Counted from the first letter of the stretch, positions 1 to 10,330 are shown. The stretch is DNA of 47,788 nucleotides from Ignavibacteriota bacterium (GCA_003152875.1 PMBF01000039.1:1-47788), one strand, 5' to 3'. A program made the numbers and translations. The notes: a model not told the origin generated them from the letters alone.

Positions 1-2135
1 AGTTCCCTGACATTGCCGGGCCAGGAATGGGACTGCAGGATTTCGATGACCCCTTTTGAGGCCGTCACCCCTCCGCCCTCGCGCTGCAGGAAATGGCGGA
101 GCAGGAGAGTCACATCTCCCGGCCTGTCGCGCAGGGGCGGCAGCGAGATGGTAAGGACGTTGAGGCGGTAGTACAGGTCCTCGCGAAACCCTCCCAGGGA
201 AACCTCTTCGCGGAGATCCTTGTTCGTTGCCGCGACGACGCGGACGTCCACGCGGACAGTCTTCGAACCCCCCACCCTCTCGAACTCCCCTTCCTGGAGA
301 ACGCGCAGCAGCTTCAATTGAAAGGCCTCGCTCACCTCGCCGATTTCATCCAGGAAAATTGTCCCTCCGTCCGCCAGTTCAAACCTTCCCATCCGATCCT
401 TGACCGCACCCGTGAACGCCCCCTTCTCGTGGCCGAAGAGCTCGCTTTCGAGGAGAGTCTCCGCGAGAGCCCCACAGTTCACGGCGATGAAAGCCTTCGG
501 GGCCCGCCCGCTCTTCCCGTGAATGGCGCGGGCCACAAGTTCCTTGCCCGTTCCGCTTTCCCCCAGGATCAGCACCGGCGCGTCACTCGGCGCGATCTTG
601 CGGACGAACTCGACCACCTGTTTCATGGGTCCCACGGGTGCATAGACAATTCCTTCGAAGGTCTCCGCCGAGCCCTGTTCATCATCCGCGACCAGGTCAA
701 AGCGCTCCATGTCCTGCGCCCTGGTGGAAAGGGCATAGATCTCCTGCTTGTACCGCCGGATTTCCTCCAGCAGCCCATCCGCTCTCGCCTTGCCGGAGTC
801 GTTTTGCCGGGCCAACAGTTCGCGTTCGAGAAGCGCCACCTTGGCCTCACGGTCATGGAGCTGGGTCATCACGGCGTCCCTTTCCGCCGTCAGCACATCC
901 ACCCGGACTCCTTCCGCGCGGGAACGGACCGCCAGCACGATCGCCGTCACGGCGGCCCCCGCCAGGACAACTCCTGTCACCGGGAGGAGGATGCCGGAAA
1001 GGGCGAACAGGATGAAGGACGCGATGACGACGATCGCCACGATGCTGAAGGCGGCGAGAATGTGAAACGGCCTGGGGAGGAGCAGGACGGCAACGGCGCA
1101 GCCCATGGCGGCCAGAAGGAGGATCAGTCCGGCGGCAGCGGGAGGCACAGCGGTGAGGAATCTGTCGTGCAGGGCATTATCGATGAGCGTCGCATGGTGA
1201 ACCAGTGTGGGGGTGCGCGGGTCGAAGGGGGTGGGGCGGAATTCGCTCCGGCCCTCGGCAATGAGGCCGACCAGAATGATCTTGTTCTTCAGGAGTTCCA
1301 CGGGAACGGTGCCAGGCTGCCCGTGGCGGAGGGCATCGTACGATCTCAGGACTTCAAGGAAGGGGTACCGGACATAGCTGCGCAGCGGTCCGGGAAAGTT
1401 CAGGAGTACGGCGGCGTGCCCGGAAAGGGGGAGCCGGCGCTCGCGCCCTTCGCGGTCAAGCAGGACCAGCCCGTCACGCAGGAGAACGTCGTTGGGGGAG
1501 GTTCCGGTTGCCACCCTGAGGACCTCGAGTGCGAAGGCCGGAACGGCCGTGCGGCCGTCGGCCACCACAACGGGAATGGCGGTGGCCTCATCGTTGCTGA
1601 AGTTGACATGACCGATACCGGCAGCGGCCCCTGCAAAGGCGGGGAGCGGCATGTGCAAACCCCGGCCGGGGGGAATGTCTCCCCGTACGCGGGGATACGT
1701 CGAAATCGACGTAGGCAGGGAGTCTGCAGGACCCGTTCCCTCGTCCACGTGGTCAAAATAGGAGGCAAGGACCACGCAGCCGGCCCTGCGGATCATGGCG
1801 GCGAGCAGTGTGTCATATTCCGGGAACTCGTGATACCCGGGCCTCGGATCGTCGAAGACGATCTCGAGTCCGATGGCGCGGGGGTGAAGGTCGGCAAGGG
1901 CATGAAGCAGGAGCGCCTGGAAATTCCGCCTGACCGGCCAGCCCACAGTCTTCACCGCCTCGTTGTCGGCATAGACGAGCACGATATTCGAATCGGCGGG
2001 CTCGACTCCGCGGGCGAGGTATTTCAGGCGCGTGAGCTGGTCCTCGAGCGGGGCAAAGAGGGGCGATGCGGCGAAGAGGAGCACACCGACAGGGACTGCG
2101 ACAGCTGCGCTGAGGGCCAGCGGTGAGCGTGTCAT
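1..2135 (-). CDS. Membrane-anchored sigma-54-dependent transcriptional regulator: N-terminal CHASE2-like sensor, TM helices, coiled coil, sigma-54 AAA+ domain (3' end beyond window)
   Basis: Reverse-strand translation from ATG at 2135 ([27 protein letters not shown]...) gives a CHASE2-like region, about three TM segments, then [15 protein letters not shown] (Walker A), [13 protein letters not shown] (GAFTGA sigma-54 contact loop), [12 protein letters not shown] (Walker B) and ...SWPGNVRE at the window edge. Absent from the ORF track because it is open at the edge. Confidence 0.9.
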   Translation of the reverse strand, partial: MTRSPLALSAAVAVPVGVLLFAASPLFAPLEDQLTRLKYLARGVEPADSNIVLVYADNEAVKTVGWPVRRNFQALLLHALADLHPRAIGLEIVFDDPRPGYHEFPEYDTLLAAMIRRAGCVVLASYFDHVDEGTGPADSLPTSISTYPRVRGDIPPGRGLHMPLPAFAGAAAGIGHVNFSNDEATAIPVVVADGRTAVPAFALEVLRVATGTSPNDVLLRDGLVLLDREGRERRLPLSGHAAVLLNFPGPLRSYVRYPFLEVLRSYDALRHGQPGTVPVELLKNKIILVGLIAEGRSEFRPTPFDPRTPTLVHHATLIDNALHDRFLTAVPPAAAGLILLLAAMGCAVAVLLLPRPFHILAAFSIVAIVVIASFILFALSGILLPVTGVVLAGAAVTAIVLAVRSRAEGVRVDVLTAERDAVMTQLHDREAKVALLERELLARQNDSGKARADGLLEEIRRYKQEIYALSTRAQDMERFDLVADDEQGSAETFEGIVYAPVGPMKQVVEFVRKIAPSDAPVLILGESGTGKELVARAIHGKSGRAPKAFIAVNCGALAETLLESELFGHEKGAFTGAVKDRMGRFELADGGTIFLDEIGEVSEAFQLKLLRVLQEGEFERVGGSKTVRVDVRVVAATNKDLREEVSLGGFREDLYYRLNVLTISLPPLRDRPGDVTLLLRHFLQREGGGVTASKGVIEILQSHSWPGNVRE

Positions 2136-3361
2136 TGTCTCATGAGCCAGAGTTCCGGATTCTGGTTTTCCCGGTCCTTCCACACCTCGAAGTGGAGTCT
2201 TGGGCCGTCCACAGCCTCGCCGCTCTCCGCGATCTCTTCTCCTTCCTTCACCTTTTGTCCCTCGGCGACCTTGATGTCGGCGAGGTGGCTGTACACCGTG
2301 CGGTAGCCGCTGTAGTGATTCAGGATGAGGAGGTTGCCGTAGCCGGGAAGCCACCAGATGGTTGCCACTTCGCCGTCGGCCACGGCGTTGACCGAGGTGC
2401 CCGCCTTGACCGCAATGTCGATCCCGGTATTCTGTGTGATGGTCTTGAGTGTGGGGTGTTTCTGGGAGCCGAAATGAGCCACGATGGTTCCCTCGGTCAC
2501 CGGCCAGCGCAGCCTCCCGCGCCGTGTCACAAAATCCCCCGTCATAGCCGGCGGCAGGGGCAGCCGGTTCGCTTTCGATGATTCGGCGCTGCGTTCCTTG
2601 CGGATCCTCTCGTTCTCGACCAGGCGCGCGATGATGCCTTCCAGGTCCCTGGCGGCTTTCGACTGGCGCTCGATCGAGCGCTGCAGCATCTTCCGGTCCT
2701 TCTGGATTTTCGCCACCATGGTCCTGCGCTCGCTTGCCAGCGCGGCAAGGCGGTGTTCCTCGTCTCCCTTCTCGCTGATGAGCCGGTGCTGGTCGCTCAA
2801 TTGTACCTGAAGCCGCGCCTGGACCTCCTCAAGGTCGCGTTTCCGGGTCACGATCGTGTCGGCGTCACGCTTGCGCTGGGCTGAGAATCGCTTCAGGTAT
2901 TCGTTCCTGATGGAGAGCTGGTTGAGGGAATTCGACGAAAGAAGGAGCTCCGTGTCGTGCACCGGGCCTGCCTTGTATATGGAAGTCACGTAGCTCGCGT
3001 ACTGGTCCTTGAGAAACCCGTACTGCCGCTCCAGTTGAGTGATGGTCGAACGGCTTGCATCGATCCGGTGCTGCAGGTCCGCCTCCTCGGTGCGCAGTCG
3101 GGAGATCAGGCTTCGCACCAGGCCCGCTTTCCTGTCGTAGGTATCGAGGAGGTCGAGCGACACCTTTTCCTTCTTCTGCTGTTCTTTGATCCGGCTTTCC
3201 ATTTCCCGGATCTGATCGCGGATGGATTGAAGCTCTTTTTGCCGGCGGGAGAACTCGCTGCGCGACTGCGCATGAAGGGAGGGAACGAGGCAGAGCACAA
3301 GGATACACAGAAGACCGAGGATCCTGCAGCATGACCCAGTCATGAACGAGGGAGGGTTCAT
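2132..3361 (-). CDS. EnvC-like murein hydrolase activator, coiled coil + M23 (LytM) domain
   Basis: Signal peptide ([32 protein letters not shown]), long coiled coil, C-terminal LytM-like [40 protein letters not shown]...RLHFEVWK. Start chosen at ATG 3361. Confidence 0.9.
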   Translation of the reverse strand: MNPPSFMTGSCCRILGLLCILVLCLVPSLHAQSRSEFSRRQKELQSIRDQIREMESRIKEQQKKEKVSLDLLDTYDRKAGLVRSLISRLRTEEADLQHRIDASRSTITQLERQYGFLKDQYASYVTSIYKAGPVHDTELLLSSNSLNQLSIRNEYLKRFSAQRKRDADTIVTRKRDLEEVQARLQVQLSDQHRLISEKGDEEHRLAALASERRTMVAKIQKDRKMLQRSIERQSKAARDLEGIIARLVENERIRKERSAESSKANRLPLPPAMTGDFVTRRGRLRWPVTEGTIVAHFGSQKHPTLKTITQNTGIDIAVKAGTSVNAVADGEVATIWWLPGYGNLLILNHYSGYRTVYSHLADIKVAEGQKVKEGEEIAESGEAVDGPRLHFEVWKDRENQNPELWLMRQ

Positions 3362-3380
3362 TGGTTCCTGGCTTTCCGCC

Positions 3381-4160
3381 TTACCGGGGGGCCGCCATCG
3401 ACCTGGCGTTGGGCGGAACGGTAAAGTCAAAAGACACCCGGCCGGGGTTGATGGAAGCCGAGGAGAACGCGATCGCAACACGCCGCTCCTCCCGCGGCAT
3501 CGTGATCGAGACACGGCGGGGAATTCTTGTCCCGTCCTGCACGATCATCCCGGACGTTTCGCTTTCCAGCATAATGCTGCCGCCCGCGTCCAGTATTTCT
3601 AACCGTCTCACGAGCAGCGCGTCGGGATCGATCCAGTACGAGCAGGTACCGTCCCCGCAGGGATACCGGAGAAGGAACTGATCTCCGGCGATGCTGTACG
3701 AAAGGGGCGGGATCCTGTCGGGCAGCGGGAATGTCCCCGTGAAGGCTGAGAACATCTGATCATAGGTGAGATCGATTGGCAACATGGACCGCAGGGAACC
3801 TGATTCGGGGCTTCCCGTCGAGACGGCATTTTCGAGGCTGTTGTACATCACGTAGCGCTTCCTGCTCAGGAAGAATGTGCCCACGTCGATGCCGAAGGGG
3901 CCCTCAAGCTGGACAAGGAGCGAATCCGGTTTCTTCATGGTCAGGTCGAATCCGGCCGAACCGTTCTGGGAAGGGGTCTCGAAGCTCAGGCTCCCGTGTC
4001 CGCTCAGCGTCCGGAGCCGGGCGTCGGTCTCGCGGATACGGGAGGTGAGGAGACCAACGGGCGTGAGGTCGGTGTTCAGGGCCACCCCTTCCGTGCGGGG
4101 GGCGCAGGACGCCAGAACCAGAAGCGGAATGATCGGGAGAAGCCGGCGGCCCCCGGGCAT
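3381..4160 (-). CDS. DUF4292-like outer-membrane lipoprotein
   Basis: Lipobox LVLASC near the N-terminus; LolB/DUF4292-like body; sits between a TPR lipoprotein and an EnvC-like gene. ATG at 4160 overlaps the upstream stop (TGATG). Confidence 0.75.
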   Translation of the reverse strand: MPGGRRLLPIIPLLVLASCAPRTEGVALNTDLTPVGLLTSRIRETDARLRTLSGHGSLSFETPSQNGSAGFDLTMKKPDSLLVQLEGPFGIDVGTFFLSRKRYVMYNSLENAVSTGSPESGSLRSMLPIDLTYDQMFSAFTGTFPLPDRIPPLSYSIAGDQFLLRYPCGDGTCSYWIDPDALLVRRLEILDAGGSIMLESETSGMIVQDGTRIPRRVSITMPREERRVAIAFSSASINPGRVSFDFTVPPNARSMAAPR

Positions 4161-5911
4161 CAGAAGGACTCGCGGGAGATCTTCTCGCGCAGCGCGGAGT
4201 TGCCGCTGTCGAGATGCAGCGCCAGCTTCCATTGCTCGATCGCCCCTTCCTTGTTGTTCATCTTGTAGTAAATGTCTCCCAGATGCTCGTAGACAACGGC
4301 ATTCGCCTCCCCCCTGGCGATAGCCTGTTTCACATACGTCGCCGCCTCTGAAAAGCGGCCCAGCCTGAAGCAGATCCAGCCGATCGTGTCGAGGTAGGCT
4401 CCATTCTCGGGCTGTGCTTTGACCGCGGCTCTAGCCATGGTGAAGGCCCGGTCGAGGTCACGGTCCCGTTCCGCCAGGCTGTAGCTGTAGTTGTTCATCA
4501 CTAGGTGATTGACGGGATCGAGACGGAGCGCTTCCTCGTAGAGCGAATCCGATTCGCCGTACTGCCGGATCCCTTCGTAGACAAGAGCGAGTTGTGCTAT
4601 CAGGTCGACGTCCTTGGGATTGATCGACCGGGCATGTTCAAGGACGCGAACAGCATCAGTGTTCCGCGAGAGGCGGTTGTACGCCACGCCGAGAAAAAAG
4701 TTCACCCGGAAGTCGTCCGGCAGGATCATCACGGCAGATTCCAGGACGCGGACGACCTCGCTGTAGTTGTTCTTGTTCAGAAACACCCCTGAGAGGGAGA
4801 CCCAGCCGTCGGCGTTCCAGCTTGCGAGCTCGGTGACTTTCCGGAAATGCCGCACCGACCCGGAATCGTCCCTGGCGACCGAGGCGATCGCCCCGAGGAA
4901 CCAGTATGCCCGCCAGTCTTCGGGCTTGCGAACCCGGATCCGGTCAAACACCGCCCGCGCATAGGGAATCGCCGTCGAGTCTCTTTCGCTCTGGCTGAAG
5001 TACAGTTCGCCGATGTGCAGTTTGGTATCCACGTTGACGGTATCGCGCGCGAGGATCGGTTCAAACAGGCGAGCCGCCTCGGCGTATTCCCGGCGCAGGA
5101 GATGCACGCCGGCGATATCGGAGAGGAGATCCAGGCTTGTCGTGTCGGTTTCACGAAGCGAGGAGAACACCGCAAGGGCGCTGTCGTACTTCCCGGCCCG
5201 GACGTAGGTCTGGCCGAGTGTGCGCCGGAGCTCGCGGTTCGCCGGGTCGATCCCGGACATTTTTTGCAGCGCCTCGGAGGCGCTGTCGAACTTCCCCAGT
5301 TTGTTGCACAGTTCCGCCGTCTGCATGAGGACATCCCACTCGGGACCGAACCGCTCCGTGATACGCTCGTAAAGATCGAGGGCCTTCAGAGGGGAGCGCA
5401 CCTGATAGAGCCGGGCGAGGTTGAACCATGATTCAATGTTGGACGAGTCGCGCCGGACGATCTCTTCATACACCGTGAGCGCCGAGTCCGGCTGCATCGC
5501 AGCAAGGAACACCATTGCGAGGTTCCGCTGGTATTCCAGGTTCCCGGGCTTCAGCCTCACCGCTTCCCTGCCCGCCTCGATGGCCGGCATGTTCTTTCCA
5601 AGCATCGCGTAGGCGCGGGACAGGGCGAAGTATATCGTGTGGTTCTTTTCGAACCCCAGCGCCTCCTGGTATTCCAGGACGGCCCTCGCGTTGTCGCCCC
5701 TTAGCTCGTAGACCGAGCCGTCAATGAAATGCTGAAGGGCCAGATCGCGCATTCCCTCCTGGACCCTTTGAGCCGCGGGGGACAGATCCTGGCCGGCGGT
5801 ATCCGGTGCCGACGAACAACCGCCAATCAGCAGGGAGAAGGCCAGAAATACGGTGGCAGTCCAGGCCGGACCATGATTTTTCACTTCACAACCCACGGTA
5901 AATCTCCGCAA
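4160..5911 (-). CDS. TPR-repeat lipoprotein
   Basis: 583 aa; lipobox LLIGGCSS; many TPR-like units (e.g. ALSRAYAMLGKNMPAIEAGREAVRLKPGNLEYQRNLAMVFLAAMQPDSALTVYEEIV). Confidence 0.85.
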   Translation of the reverse strand: MRRFTVGCEVKNHGPAWTATVFLAFSLLIGGCSSAPDTAGQDLSPAAQRVQEGMRDLALQHFIDGSVYELRGDNARAVLEYQEALGFEKNHTIYFALSRAYAMLGKNMPAIEAGREAVRLKPGNLEYQRNLAMVFLAAMQPDSALTVYEEIVRRDSSNIESWFNLARLYQVRSPLKALDLYERITERFGPEWDVLMQTAELCNKLGKFDSASEALQKMSGIDPANRELRRTLGQTYVRAGKYDSALAVFSSLRETDTTSLDLLSDIAGVHLLRREYAEAARLFEPILARDTVNVDTKLHIGELYFSQSERDSTAIPYARAVFDRIRVRKPEDWRAYWFLGAIASVARDDSGSVRHFRKVTELASWNADGWVSLSGVFLNKNNYSEVVRVLESAVMILPDDFRVNFFLGVAYNRLSRNTDAVRVLEHARSINPKDVDLIAQLALVYEGIRQYGESDSLYEEALRLDPVNHLVMNNYSYSLAERDRDLDRAFTMARAAVKAQPENGAYLDTIGWICFRLGRFSEAATYVKQAIARGEANAVVYEHLGDIYYKMNNKEGAIEQWKLALHLDSGNSALREKISRESF

Positions 5912-5919
5912 TTACGAAA

Positions 5920-5948
5920 AATATAGTACTTCATGCTATGAATAACAA
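5920..5948 (-). promoter_or_regulatory. Candidate sigma70-type promoter for the TPR/DUF4292/EnvC/CHASE2-sigma54 operon, palindrome in spacer
   Basis: Minus strand TTGTTA-N17-TATATT; spacer contains the palindrome TTCAT-AGC-ATGAA (5930-5942). Confidence 0.45.
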
Positions 5949-5974
5949 GCAAACGGGCATTGTTGCTCCTTGCC

Positions 5975-6003
5975 TTGACATCCAGACGTGATTTGGCTAT
6001 CGT
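5975..6003 (+). promoter_or_regulatory. Candidate sigma70-type promoter for the ATP-grasp gene
   Basis: TTGACA (5975-5980)-N17-TATCGT (5998-6003), 34 bp upstream of ATG 6037. Confidence 0.5.
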
Positions 6004-6036
6004 GAACCTTTGCGGATCACTCAGGCAGGAAGCAGG

Positions 6037-6987
6037 ATGGCCGAGTACTTTCATATGGCCGTGGCTTGGGATTGGGAATTCGACCGGGAGTTCATCCGGA
6101 TCCTTGAAGCCCAATTGCACTCGCACGGGCTGCTGTTCTATTCGATTTCGCACCACAACACGCACGAGACCGTGCGCAGGATTCAGCGCGGCGAGCTCAT
6201 CTTCGGTTGTTTCCTCGACCGGGCAGGGGATTTCGACGATCATTTCCTGGTCGTCTCCCGCACCCTCCGCAAGACTCCGGCATACTTCATCAATCCTCCC
6301 GAGGCCGTCGTGCACGCCACCGACAAGGCGACGATGCACCTTGAGTTCCTGACCAAGGGGATTGATGTCCCATTCTCGCTGATCATCTCTCCGTTCAACA
6401 AGCGGCGGGAGGTGGAGCTGACGCTGAGCGACCTGGCACGGCTGGGACGCCCGTTCATCATCAAGCCGGCCAACACGACGGGGGGCGGTATCGGAGTGAT
6501 CACGGGAGCCGAATCCTTGAAGGACGTGATCGAGTCGCGGCAGCATCACAAGAACGACAAGTATCTGCTCCAGGAGAAGATCTGTCCGATTGACATGGAT
6601 GCCCACAAGGCATGGTTCCGCGTCTTCTATATCTACGGTCTCATCATCCCATGCTGGTGGGATGACGAGACGCACCGGTACGGCCTCATCTCGCCGGCCG
6701 AGCGCAACAATTTCGGGCTGCTATCGCTCAGCGCGGTGACGCGCAAGATCCACGATGTGTGCAAGCTGGATTTCTTTTCGACGGAGATCGCATTTACGAA
6801 GGAGAAGAAGTTTGTTGTCGTCGACTACGTGAACGACATCTGCGACATGCGGCTCCAATCCCGGCATTTCGACGGCGTCCCGGACCAGGCCGTTCTGGAG
6901 ATCTGCCGCCGGATCGCCCACAGAATCAAGAGCATGGAACGCACCGGCAGCCTCCCGCATGTCTCCCCGGCTCTCCGCCATCCTTGA
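6037..6987 (+). CDS. ATP-grasp-like protein of unknown substrate
   Basis: ATP-grasp-type segments RPFIIKPANTTGGGIGVI, DKYLLQEKI and KKFVVVDYVNDICDMR. ATG 6037 preferred to the TTG at 6010. Confidence 0.7.
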   Translation: MAEYFHMAVAWDWEFDREFIRILEAQLHSHGLLFYSISHHNTHETVRRIQRGELIFGCFLDRAGDFDDHFLVVSRTLRKTPAYFINPPEAVVHATDKATMHLEFLTKGIDVPFSLIISPFNKRREVELTLSDLARLGRPFIIKPANTTGGGIGVITGAESLKDVIESRQHHKNDKYLLQEKICPIDMDAHKAWFRVFYIYGLIIPCWWDDETHRYGLISPAERNNFGLLSLSAVTRKIHDVCKLDFFSTEIAFTKEKKFVVVDYVNDICDMRLQSRHFDGVPDQAVLEICRRIAHRIKSMERTGSLPHVSPALRHP

Positions 6988-7012
6988 CATTCCTGCCGGC
7001 GCTTGATACATT
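6984..7012 (+). promoter_or_regulatory. Candidate sigma70-type promoter for the YbgF/CpoB-like gene
   Basis: TTGACA (6984-6989)-N17-TACATT (7007-7012), upstream of ATG 7059. Confidence 0.5.
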
Positions 7013-7058
7013 GGGCTTTTGTAGTGTACCTCACTTCCCGCATAAGGAGTTCCCGGTC

Positions 7059-7775
7059 ATGACCTCTCTCCGTTTTGCGATCTCCAGCCTCCCGGTCCTC
7101 GTCTCGGCCATCGCCATTGCCGGATGCGGCCGGAGTGCGGAGATGACAATGGAAAACGAAGCTGTCCTGAATGCGCCGCCGGCGTATACAACTTCCGTCG
7201 ACAGCCTCGAAGCCGAAAACCGGCGTTTGCGCGACCAGCTCAGCGCGCTTGCGGCCGAGAACAGGTCTCTCACCGCCAGGGTAGGAGAGCTGGAGATGCG
7301 GATTGCGGGGTCGGCGCCGCAAAGGGCCGAACAGCAACGCTCACCCGCTCCCGAAGAGCCTGCCCGTCAGCAGCCATCGCAGCCCTCCGGCCAGGTGAAA
7401 GGATCCGGCAAACAGGCCGCGTACGATGCCGCCTTGCAGGCATTTCGGGCAAGGGACTTCAAAGGGGCGATCAAACAGTTCGAGGACCTGCTCAACAACT
7501 CTATCGGTCCCGACCTGGCCGACAACTGTCACTACTGGATCGGCGAATCCTACTACGCGCAGAAGCGGTATGATCTGGCGTCGCAGGAATTCCAGAGCGT
7601 GATAGAGTTCCCCTCCTCGGACAAGGCGAACGACGCAATGCTGATGCTGGGGAATTCGTATGCCGCGCTGGGCAAGAAGGATGAGGCGAGGAAGGTCCTG
7701 GACAACCTGATCAAGTCGAGTCCCGGAACCAGTGCGGCAAGAAGGGCCCAGGCGAAGCTGGACCAACTGAAGTAG
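7059..7775 (+). CDS. YbgF/CpoB-like tol-pal-type protein (lipoprotein, coiled coil + TPR)
   Basis: Lipobox AIAGC, short coiled coil, then TPR region AAYDAALQAFRARDFKGAIKQFEDLLNNS...NCHYWIGESYYAQKRYDLASQEFQSVIEFPSSDKANDAMLMLGNSYAALGKKDEARKVLDNLI. Confidence 0.85.
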   Translation: MTSLRFAISSLPVLVSAIAIAGCGRSAEMTMENEAVLNAPPAYTTSVDSLEAENRRLRDQLSALAAENRSLTARVGELEMRIAGSAPQRAEQQRSPAPEEPARQQPSQPSGQVKGSGKQAAYDAALQAFRARDFKGAIKQFEDLLNNSIGPDLADNCHYWIGESYYAQKRYDLASQEFQSVIEFPSSDKANDAMLMLGNSYAALGKKDEARKVLDNLIKSSPGTSAARRAQAKLDQLK

Positions 7776-7973
7776 CCGCACCAGTGGCAAAGCTTCAGGG
7801 GCGGCCCACACCGAAGGAGCCGCTAGACCGGCAGGGCGTGTGGTGGGGCTCCTCAAGCTCCGGCTCTACATTCCGGCATTCCTCTTCCCTTTCCGGACCT
7901 CCAAGACCTGCGGCCCCGCGGATCAACGCACTTCCGTACAATTCTGCAACACAGGGCGGCTGGCTTCCCTGGA

Positions 7974-9041
7974 ATGTCCGGATTTCATACCGGGAGGCCT
8001 GGCAGAGAAACACGGACAAAGGACGATCTCTTTCGACGCAGCGAGGCCATGCTACACATAGCACAAGGCATCGTAAATTCGATTCAACGCTCTCTCTCTT
8101 CCTTTGACCGGATGAGCCGTTGGGACTGGTTCGTCCTGAAGTCCAAGTTCCTCCTGCGAAGACTTCTTCTCGTTGTGCGTGATTGGCCGGTGGAGCATCA
8201 GATAGGGGGAATCGCATTGCGATTGCCGCTCTCGCACAAACTGCCGATCGATGACGCGGCGGCCCCGGGGAGATCGGACAATCTGGCGCGCATCGCGCAA
8301 GCGGTTCATGCTCACAAAAAGAGCCTTCTGTTCATCGATATTGGCGCGAATGTCGGTGACACCGTTGCCGTCCTGAGGAAAAACTCCCGTTTCCCGATTC
8401 TCGCGATTGAGGGTGATGCAGAATACTACGCGTATCTTCAGAGGAACATGAGTGGGGTCGCGGACGTATGGACATATCAAGGATTGCTGAGTGATTGCCC
8501 GCAGACCTCTCCAGGTGAGCTTCTTCCGAACTACGGGGGTTCAAAGCAAGTCGCGCTTCGAGCCGATGCCGCTGAAACACTCCGGTTTCTGACCCTGGTG
8601 GAGGTGCTCGACAAGTTCCCGCAATTCAAGAACGCAGGAATGATCAAGATTGACACTGACGGATTCGACTGCAAGATCATTCGAGGCGCGCGGCCCTGGC
8701 TTGAGGCTGCGCGACCGGTTCTCTTCTTCGAATACGATCCTTATCACCTCGCCGAGCAGGGTGACGACGGGCTTTCCATTTTCGAAACGCTCCGGAGCAT
8801 CGGATACAGCGGCCTTCTCGTCTTCGAAGGAAATGGAGATTTCATGTTTTCGCTGGAGCTTCTGCAGAAAGGGCTGCTCGAAGAAATGCACTGTTATTTT
8901 CTGGGGGGGCGGCCAAGGAAGTATGCGGATCTCTGCGCATTTCACTCAAGCGACAGCGACGTGTTTGAACGATGCAGGTCCGGGGAGCGGCACTTCGCAC
9001 GAATGGCCGGGTCACAATTCCATCCGAACACAACCGGGTGA
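7974..9041 (+). CDS. FkbM-family SAM-dependent methyltransferase
   Basis: SLLFIDIGANVGDTVAVLRKNSRFPILAIEGDAEYYAYLQRNM, MIKIDTDGFDCKIIRGARPWLEAARPVLFFEYDP. Start may be ATG 8049 (MLHIAQ...). Confidence 0.85.
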   Translation: MSGFHTGRPGRETRTKDDLFRRSEAMLHIAQGIVNSIQRSLSSFDRMSRWDWFVLKSKFLLRRLLLVVRDWPVEHQIGGIALRLPLSHKLPIDDAAAPGRSDNLARIAQAVHAHKKSLLFIDIGANVGDTVAVLRKNSRFPILAIEGDAEYYAYLQRNMSGVADVWTYQGLLSDCPQTSPGELLPNYGGSKQVALRADAAETLRFLTLVEVLDKFPQFKNAGMIKIDTDGFDCKIIRGARPWLEAARPVLFFEYDPYHLAEQGDDGLSIFETLRSIGYSGLLVFEGNGDFMFSLELLQKGLLEEMHCYFLGGRPRKYADLCAFHSSDSDVFERCRSGERHFARMAGSQFHPNTTG

Positions 9042-9121
9042 GACGAGGCGGAGCATTGGTCCCGGCCGGGGATGGAGGGAGAACACGTACGGGGATATAA
9101 CACCTGTCATGGAAGGACTCA

Positions 9122-10144
9122 TTACCGCCTGCCGGAGAGAAACTCCTCCACCAGCTTCACCTCCTCCCTGCTTCCGAGGAAGAGGGGCGACCGCTCATGC
9201 AACGCGGTGGGCTGGATATCGAGCGTCCTCCCGTGTCCGTCGGATGCGGCCCCGCCTGCGCTTTCCACGATGAAGGCAAGGGGGTTGTTCTCGTACATCA
9301 GCCGGAGCTTGCCGTTGGGGTTCCTGGAGTCGGGGGGGTAGAAGTAGATCCCGCCGTAGAGCAGCGTCCGGTGCACGTCTGCGACAAGCGATCCGATGTA
9401 CCGCAGCGAATACGGCCGCCCCGTCGCCCTGTCCTCTTCTTTCAGATAGTCCACATAGCGCCGCACCTGTTCCCCCCACCGCCGATAGTTCCCCTCATTG
9501 ACGCTGTAGATGCTCCCCCGATCCGGGATCCGGATGTTCTCATGGGACAGAAGGAACTCGCCGACCGTTGGATCGAGCGTGAACCCGTGGACCCCGTGGC
9601 CGGAACAGTAGACGAACATCATGCTGGAGCCATAGAGCACGTACCCCGCCGCCACCTGCCGGGAGCCCGGCTGCAACACATCTTCCATCGTCCCGGCGCC
9701 GGAAGCCGTCACGCGGCGGAAGATCGAGAAGATCGAGCCGATCGTGACGTTGGCGTCGATGTTGCTCGAACCGTCCAGTGGATCATAGAGCAGAACGTAC
9801 TTTCCCTGCGGGTGTTCTTCCGGGATCTGGAGCAGGTCCTCGTTTTCCTCGGACGCCATCACGCAGAGATGACCGCCGTGATCCATCGCCCTGTAGATGG
9901 TGATGTCGGCAAACTCGTCAAGCTTCTTGACGATATCGCCGCTGATGTTCATCCGGTCGGTCTTGCCCAGGATGTTGACGAGTCCCGCCTTCGTGACCTC
10001 GCGCCAGACAAGCTTTGCGGCGAGGGAGAGGCTGTGCAGGATGGCGGAGAATTCTCCGGTGGCTCCCGGATGAGCGCGTTCGCCCTCGCTGATATGCCGC
10101 TCGAGGGTCATGAACTTGGACGGAGACGGGGGGATGGTCGTCAT
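9122..10144 (-). CDS. fbp: Fructose-1,6-bisphosphatase class I
   Basis: VLLYDPLDGSSNIDANVTIGSIFSIFR and YSLRYIGSLVADVHRTLLYGGIYFYP motifs. Start ATG 10144. Confidence 0.95.
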   Translation of the reverse strand: MTTIPPSPSKFMTLERHISEGERAHPGATGEFSAILHSLSLAAKLVWREVTKAGLVNILGKTDRMNISGDIVKKLDEFADITIYRAMDHGGHLCVMASEENEDLLQIPEEHPQGKYVLLYDPLDGSSNIDANVTIGSIFSIFRRVTASGAGTMEDVLQPGSRQVAAGYVLYGSSMMFVYCSGHGVHGFTLDPTVGEFLLSHENIRIPDRGSIYSVNEGNYRRWGEQVRRYVDYLKEEDRATGRPYSLRYIGSLVADVHRTLLYGGIYFYPPDSRNPNGKLRLMYENNPLAFIVESAGGAASDGHGRTLDIQPTALHERSPLFLGSREEVKLVEEFLSGRR

Positions 10145-10330
10145 GGTGTCTCCATGGTTTCGGGGGGGGTGAGGGGTGCTCCCGGAAGCGTTCTGGACGT
10201 GATCTCCTGCGCTTACTGGACCGAACGGAGGCTCGATCATTCCTTACGGGTGGGATCCTTCTGCCAGTCTAGAAGAGTCCTGTGGGCAGCGGTTCCCGTT
10301 ACCGCCGTTGCCGTGGTAATTCAGGCGGTC

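Noticed and set aside
93-2126. 677-aa plus-strand ORF
   Set aside because: Antisense shadow of the CHASE2-sigma54 gene; low-complexity His/Gln/Gly/Arg-rich translation with no domain, whereas the minus strand has clear AAA+ motifs.
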